Shown in pieces: positions 57,799 to 64,000 of a stretch of DNA of 64,000 nucleotides. The translations under genes were made by a program, and so were the position numbers. Positions within the stretch are counted from its first letter, which is position 1. Each line of letters begins with the position of its first letter. Below the pieces are notes generated by a model. The model was given only the letters and a program-made list of their open reading frames with translations. It was not told the origin of the DNA and did no database searches. Origin of the DNA: Channa striata (lineage: Eukaryota; Chordata; Actinopteri; Anabantiformes; Channidae); the NCBI GenBank assembly GCA_033026295.1, contig CM065183.1, positions 17,749,157-17,813,156 on the forward strand, in the 5' to 3' direction.

Positions 57799-60000
57799 AT
57801 GAGTGTACCTGCAGCCACGGCACAGAAATCAGACGGCAACAACAGTGAAATGCAATCAGCTGCAGTGGCTCCCTCCTTCATCCCCAGCCAGTCCGGGAAG
57901 ATACCGGGCAGGAAGAGAGGGAGACCCCCACTCCGCAATGTCGCCAAGATGGATTTTCCTAACCGTTACCCTGAGTCGCTCCCACCGCTCAAAGTGCCAA
58001 AGAAGAGGGGGAGAAAGCCAGGCTTCAAGGTCAGCCAGATGGGGTGTGTGGTGTGTCGATGCAGTGTGTTTAAAAATGCATGTGTACACAGAAAGACAGA
58101 CACACAGGCTCCGTGCCTTTGTAGGACCCCAGACTGACAGAGAGTTTCACATCTGGGAGGTTTTGTCCTGGTGTAAAAAAAAGCGAAGCCTTTATAATAA
58201 ATATGCCTGTTTTCTTTTTATAAATTACTACAAAACTAATCTGTAGAACCAAAGCTACGGCATCATACTGGTTTGGTTTGTTGATTATCCCACCATCCCC
58301 CTCGCTAAATCATTTAGCATGTGTAAATAAAATGCATGAAATAAACACAGAATTGCAAATACATCTTCTCATCTCTCGCAGCTCAAACCCAGGATGGTGA
58401 TGACACCACTGGCTATTTCTCCACCCAGCAGCACCCCTGAGCCTGATATGAGCTCCATTCCACAGGATGCCGCCACTATCCCCCACTCTGCCACGCCCCA
58501 GGTGCTCACAGGTAAAGGAGCCAAAACATCTGAAGCCATAAAAGATGCTCAAATGGCCATTTAGTGTTGGAGGCCTGCATTCAATTTGTTTACAGACACT
58601 AAAACATCACATTATAGGTTAAAAATGATGAATAGATAGATAATAAATAAAATTGATTGACACATTTACTATATTTTCTGCTTCAGTCTGTATCTACATC
58701 AACAAGCAGGCCATCACAGGCCCCAACCTGGACAGAAAGAAGATCCAGCAGCTCCCCGATCACTTCGGACCTGACAGGCCTTCCGTGGTGCTGCAGCAGG
58801 CCGTCCAAGGCTGCATCGACAGCGCCTTCCAGCAAAAAACAGTGTTCACTCTCCTCACGCAAGGCTACGGAGGAGAAAAAATATCAGGTGTTGTACAAAG
58901 ACCCCCCTCAGGTGTTGTTTTCTGTTTGTTTAACACCTTTACATACAAATTTTACCACTTTACCTGAGGTGGAACTGAGAAACAGTACAGCTAGCAAAGG
59001 TCTAATGACCTGATCTGTCATCCAAAGTGAGCTGTGTGGTTTTAAGTGGTCCCCTGTTTTGCTCTTGCAGCCACATTTGATGGGAAGCAGCACCTTCTGA
59101 GCCTCCCCGTGGTGAACAGCATCGACTATGTGCTTCGCTTTCTGAAGAAACTCTGTCGCAGCTTGCACTGTGAAAACCTCTTCAGCGATCAACCCATTAC
59201 CCAGCACAGTAGCGGCTCCTACCAGTCCGACGGTAATCTTCAGAAGAGGCCACTGGGCTGACGATATCGAGTTCTTCGAGCAGATTTTGACTTGTGTCTC
59301 GTCTTTAGCAGAAACATCCATGGCCGAGGATTACCACTTAGACCAGTCAGATGGCAAACGCTACTCTGTGGACCCTGGCGATTCCGCCTTCAGTGCCATA
59401 AGCTCGTCCTACTCGCCAAAGTCGTCCTACGGTTTTCGTTCGTCGCAGCAGTTCTCCAACGGCTCGGCCTCCATGAGCATGTGCAGGCAGTCGTCCACCA
59501 GCCCAAACGCATTCCCAGAGAGCAACAGGACAGGTGAGAGGTAGTCACAAGGCGTGTCTGTTTCCCATAGATACCAGTGTAAATGTTGTTCGTTTCCTTT
59601 GTTCCTCAAGGAGGTTATAATGTATCTCCAGAGTCACAGGAGTCCAAGGCTCCCTCCAACAAAGACCCGTCCACCTGGTCTGTGGAGGACGTTGTCTGGT
59701 TCATCCGGGATGCAGACCCCCAGGCTCTCGGCCCCCACACAGATATCTTTAGAAAACATGTAAGTCCACTGAAAGGTTGCTTCATTTTACTGATAATTGA
59801 CAAGACTCGTCAGATACGTCTTGTTGACTTGACACTTTTTCTTCTTCTTCTTCTTCTTTTTCTGCTTCTGTCAGGAGATAGATGGAAACGCCTTGTTACT
59901 CCTAAAGAGCGACATGATCATGAAGTACCTCGGTCTAAAGCTGGGACCAGCTTTGAAGCTTTGCTACCACATCGACAAACTAAAGCAGACTAAGTTCTAA
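57799..60000 (+). CDS. scml4: Scm-like Polycomb group protein 4 (7 coding exons, 406 aa)
   Basis: Putative Polycomb-associated transcriptional repressor, nuclear. Exons: 57799-58029, 58382-58511, 58687-58887, 59071-59232, 59312-59533, 59611-59759, 59875-60000; 1221 nt with stop, human SCML4 414 aa. Two basic AT-hook-like motifs, GRKRGRPPL and PKKRGRKPGFK, are in exon 1. The SLED DNA-binding domain covers about residues 120-235 (VCIYINKQA, LPDHFGPDRPS, FDGKQHLLSLPVVNS, YVLRFLKKLCRSL). A Ser-rich linker follows, then a C-terminal SAM/SPM domain at about 330-406 (WSVEDVVWFIRDADPQALG, LLLLKSDMIMKYLGLKLGPA). MBT repeats are absent, as in human SCML4. The ATG lies 7 nt inside a spliced exon. Complete. 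Confidence 0.95.
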
Positions 60001-61760
60001 ACCCCCCCCCGGCCCCTCGCCCCGCTATATCTACCCTGAATCCAACAGTACATTTCAGAAGGATCACGTGTGCGGAGCCTCGGTCTGTGAGCCGATTGGA
60101 ATAAAAGCATGAGGTCCTAACTGTGTTACATGGCACAATTACAGTTGTGGAGACACATCTGTGTAAAACAAAATCCATTAGAAAGACATGCAAAGAATGC
60201 ATGTTCAAGTGTAACTAACATTTTGACACTAAGGTGCTAAGGAGTAGGATCTGATTAGGATCCAGTCTAACAATGACATCCTCAACATCACCACCAGGTT
60301 GATTGTTTGAAATATTCAGCTTGCTGTTTCCTTATGCCTGACAAGCTGTGAGACTCGTAAAGGCTTTAGCCTAACACCACGTAAGCCTGAGTCAGCATAC
60401 TTAAACTTAATAATGTTTGAATGCAACATTGATAAGTTATCAGATGTTTTTAAGTCAATATGGTGAAGTTGAGCAAAATTATCTTTCATTTATTTGAAGT
60501 TGCAGCCTGGCAAATGTAAGTTTTAAAGTTTGCTTCCTTTTAGCTCTGTGTTTTTGGTCTGTGCCAACCCCTGTACATTTTCATACCTGGTTCAATAAGG
60601 CACGTAATAAACCGCTCGTGTCCCCTCGGCTTGCAGACCTGGTATCCCCAAACACAAGATCCATCCAGATCTCGCTACATTTAGCTGAAGATTTCCTCAA
60701 TGTCACATGGCGATAACAACAAATTCACCCATCTCCCCTTCTCGCTCTCTTATATTTCATATTTATTCCACTTTTGGCACAGACGTTAAACTAAAAGCCT
60801 TTAGACTGAGGATAAACCTGCAACCATTGAGAGAAGGTCTCACTGAGCAGCACACCTGTCTGCAACATACAGTTTTGTTATATATACAGTATATATTCAT
60901 AATCTGACTAGAAATGTATAACAGAAAACACTTTATACTTTAAGACTACCGTCACATCGTCAAATCTCAGTATAGGAGCTTGTTTACTCGTGTTTACCAA
61001 CCTGAAAACATATCTATAACTGTACTTAAAAATGAAATACTACATTGCTTTTTGATTGAGAGATTTAGAAAAATCATTTTGATACTATTTTTTCACATTA
61101 CTGTGCAACAAAAACACAACGTTCCCATTGGACTTGCCATTCTTTTTTATTATAATTTTAATATTAAAAAAACAGTATAAACTAAACAAAACATAGGAAG
61201 ACAGTAGCTCTCTTGTTAGTACATATAAAAGGCATAATTGTGAACGTGAAATATTTATGTTTCAATATGCAAGATTGTTACACGCCAGTTATCTCCACGG
61301 GCTCTTCATGTATATGAAAGTTTTTTAAATTCATATGTTTCTATGTTTTTATCAAGCATCAGTGTTGATACAAGTTGTCAAAACACCGGGGCACTTCAAT
61401 GTTACACTGAGAAAAAACCTACACGTGTAAATGGGTAAATAATATAGCATTGCTTTTGTACGCCACTTTGGGGTACAGTATGCATCCTTTTCTAATCAGT
61501 TACCCTTTGTAAGTGAATGCTGCTGTAAAGATATTACATGTAAGCCATGCCTAGTGAGATCAAGCTACGGTGTTTTATTTTGAAAAACGGGAAGAAGAGT
61601 TTTAGAGAAAGCTGAGTGGATCAGTGCTCTACGCTGGTGCTAAAAATCATCTACGTATGTAACTGTTTGCTTTTGTGTTTGTGAGATGTAAAGGAAATCC
61701 TACGTGTATACTGTACTGTATGTGAGTATTAAATTAAGAAATCGAAGTCAAAGAGCCGCC
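60001..61760 (+). other. scml4: scml4 3' untranslated region
   Basis: AT-rich non-coding sequence after the scml4 stop, with a C-run at 60002-60010. Candidate poly(A) signals are AATAAA at about 60101 and ATTAAA near 61729. No other gene seen. Confidence 0.45.
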
Positions 61761-63330
61761 AGACAGTGTTTCTGTGCGAGAATCCTGGATGAATATGTCC
61801 ACATTTGGATGTGGGTCCTCACAACTGAGAATTGTTTTGGCTGCTTTCGACTCACACACATGATTCCACTGAGGTGACCTATTAAAAACCGGGGTCCAGG
61901 GACCTCCGAGGGGGTCTCCGGGACAAACGAGGAGCTTTTTTGCTCCGAGAACATTTCAAGTTCCACGCTTTCCGTGTGATTCTGGCCAAATTCACACCTA
62001 ACAGCAACACTCCTCCTATCATAAAGTTATTTAGAGACTTGTCCTTTGCAGATCTATTTAGAGCTCCTTGAAATTAAATACTGTGGGGTCTCTGGACTGT
62101 CTCTTTAACAGGATTTAGTCAAATATTTGGGAAGATGAAAGTGTGATTTGTCTTTTTTTTGTCATGTGTGCCTCTATGTACCACAGGACCACAGGGACAA
62201 TGAGCAGCTGGGCTCCTGTAAACGCTGCGTTCCTCCTCATGTCTGTGTACATTTCACCGCACACACAGAAACAGCTGAAAACATGGAAGTGGGAAGGGAC
62301 GGTTTGACACTTTGGTATGTTGCTGAGACATAAATGATCAAAACGATCTTCTGTTAGTCCAGTAAATATGAAGCTACATGCAGGAGAAACCAACAAAGTA
62401 CTTCTGTGCTGGAAAAACTGTCTGAGCCCATCAGTCACTGAGAGTCTGTGGTATGTAGATGATCACTTTTGTGGCATGTGAGCACAATAGACATCACAGA
62501 CGTTTAAACTAGATTCTAGACTCATTAGCACAAAATAATAATTTTTAAAAATGAACCAACAATAGGCCACTGTGCACACACGACATTCGTCAAACAAAAT
62601 ATCATTAAATTAAAGTATTTACACCGAAACAAATAAAGGGTTTAGTGTGATCTCACTAGACTTTCATTTCCTCGTGGTGTGGAGAAGGTATTAAAAATAC
62701 ATCTACAGCAAATATGAAATATGCATGATTTATTTATGACCTTGGGGACTGGTGCTGTTTAGTGGATACGGTTGAAGCCCTCTGACTATCTAAATGGACC
62801 TTGTGTCCATTATCCCACTGGTGAAGAGTTCGGATAAAATGTGGAAGTTTAACACGAAATAAAATGAGACATTTGGAAATGGAAATCTAAAAATAAAACT
62901 CGGATTGTGATATTTTTTTCCCCCAAAGATGATGTGTCCTGCACATATTATAAACATGTGGCTCTCAGGGGCCCCTGGTTGCTTTTTGCAGTCTTGGTGC
63001 ATCCATAAAATCCTATTATACTTCTTAAAGCTGCGTTTACTGACCGTCGGACTAAAATATTCGCCCCGTTATTAATTCCAAATCCCTTACAAGCGAACAA
63101 ATGAATCCGTGCCATGACACTTTCTCGCCCCTAAATGCTGATTTCCTGCTGATGAAATCTCGGGCTGACCACCCCCCACCCCCACCCCACCCCCCATCAG
63201 GCTGAGGGATCCGTGCCAGGATCCAGCTGAACCCACAGCGAGCAGCAGAGCAGCATCAGTGAACTTATGATCAGGCGGTGATGCGCACGGCTGACGCTGC
63301 GCTCCTGTAGTCGCATAAACCGAAGCTGCC
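61761..63330. other. intergenic, nothing recognised
   Basis: No conserved coding exon, RNA gene or nameable repeat found. Short open frames here have no recognisable composition. Confidence 0.4.
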
Positions 63331-64000
63331 GTGGGATCCTGCTGCGCCTCATCTGGAATAACGTCGGGAAAATCCGGGAACCGAAACCCATCAGCTAGTG
63401 TGTGTGTGTGTGTGTGTGAGTGTGTGTGTTTCAAAGGGAGCCAGCAGTGTTGAGAATAATCCCATTTCGGGCAAACGTTCCCATTCGAAGCGGGCTTTTC
63501 TGTACTTCGCAGAAGCCAGAAGCAGATTCCTTCCGATTGAGGATCCGCAAATTTGAGACTGTGCCAAGGTAAGAAGCGGCCGCGTCCAGGTGTGAACGTC
63601 GCTGCTGCTCGTTTTGGCGTGTCACGAGTTGTTTTTCATGTTTCACTCGTGTGTGATCGAACGGGACCGAGCGCACAGGCACCTGCGCATCGCTGCGCAG
63701 GAACGAGGAATTAACGCAAATGTCAGCGGCATGTGCGCAATGAACTGGGGTTTTCTCTCTGCACGGTTATGAGAAAATATGGGTCTGCGCTGGTTATGAA
63801 ATGTTGACATGTTATTCGCCATTGGGAGCCGGATGGGGGTATCGAACGTGAAAATCCTCTCACTGCGTCGTTTCCATCGGAATGCAGCAGCGTCCGCCTG
63901 TCCGCGCGCGCAGGAGGCGGCTCGCTGTAACAGCATTGAGTCCGATGTCATTGCCCGAAGCGTGAAATAAAACAGCGTCTGCGGTGCGTGTGTGTGCGTG
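63331..64000 (+). promoter_or_regulatory. CpG-containing region with possible first exon of an unidentified + gene
   Basis: Relatively GC/CpG-rich, with a (GT)n run at 63398-63430. The sequence GACTGTGCCAAG followed by GTAAGAAG gives a strong donor at about 63569/63570, which could end a non-coding first exon. The product is unknown because its coding exons would lie beyond the window. Confidence 0.3.

Noticed and set aside
1..64000. tRNA, rRNA, CRISPR or bacterial-type operon features
   Set aside because: None seen; the window is a vertebrate nuclear locus.

Overview
The window is from a ray-finned (teleost) fish nuclear genome. The genes are intron-rich with GT-AG junctions and vertebrate domain architectures. 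The spaces hold AT-rich intergenic DNA, CA/GT microsatellites, and fish-type RTE, Rex1/L2-like and Tc1-like transposon remnants. Six protein-coding genes can be assembled exon by exon. Exon phases match at every join, apart from one or two weak splice donors that are flagged.

Layout, left to right: (1) 3' part of a SASH1-like SH3/SAM adaptor gene (+, 346-4298; its 5' exons lie outside the window). (2) ddo, peroxisomal D-aspartate oxidase (-, 5351-6793, non-coding 5' exon near 7652), convergent with sash1. (3) zbtb24, a BTB/AT-hook/8-zinc-finger regulator (+, 9215-13542), divergent from ddo. (4) A 43-exon gene of 2149 codons matching CCDC162 (-, 14376-35191). (5) foxo3 (-, two coding exons, 38162-44426). 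(6) afg1l/lace1, a mitochondrial AFG1-type AAA ATPase (-, 13 exons, 47100-55213). (7) scml4, a Polycomb-related SLED/SAM protein (+, 57799-60000). The last 2 kb hold a CpG-containing stretch with a possible first exon of an unidentified + gene.

DDO, ZBTB24, CCDC162, FOXO3, AFG1L and SCML4 all map to human 6q21, so most of the window is a compacted 6q21 synteny block. Most genes are functionally independent: amino-acid oxidation, DNA-methylation-linked transcription control, a probable ciliary coiled-coil protein, insulin/AKT-responsive transcription, mitochondrial proteostasis and Polycomb chromatin.

The most unusual items are: a ~3.1 kb period-3 purine-rich array that grew from the 3' tail of an RTE retrotransposon and stops 16 nt from a ccdc162 splice donor; a perfect RFX X-box just upstream of ccdc162, a gene catalogued as a pseudogene in humans but open here; two copies of an unnamed ~330 bp repeat in neighbouring afg1l introns; a MITE-like element with inverted ends; and a SASH1-like gene without the second SAM domain.
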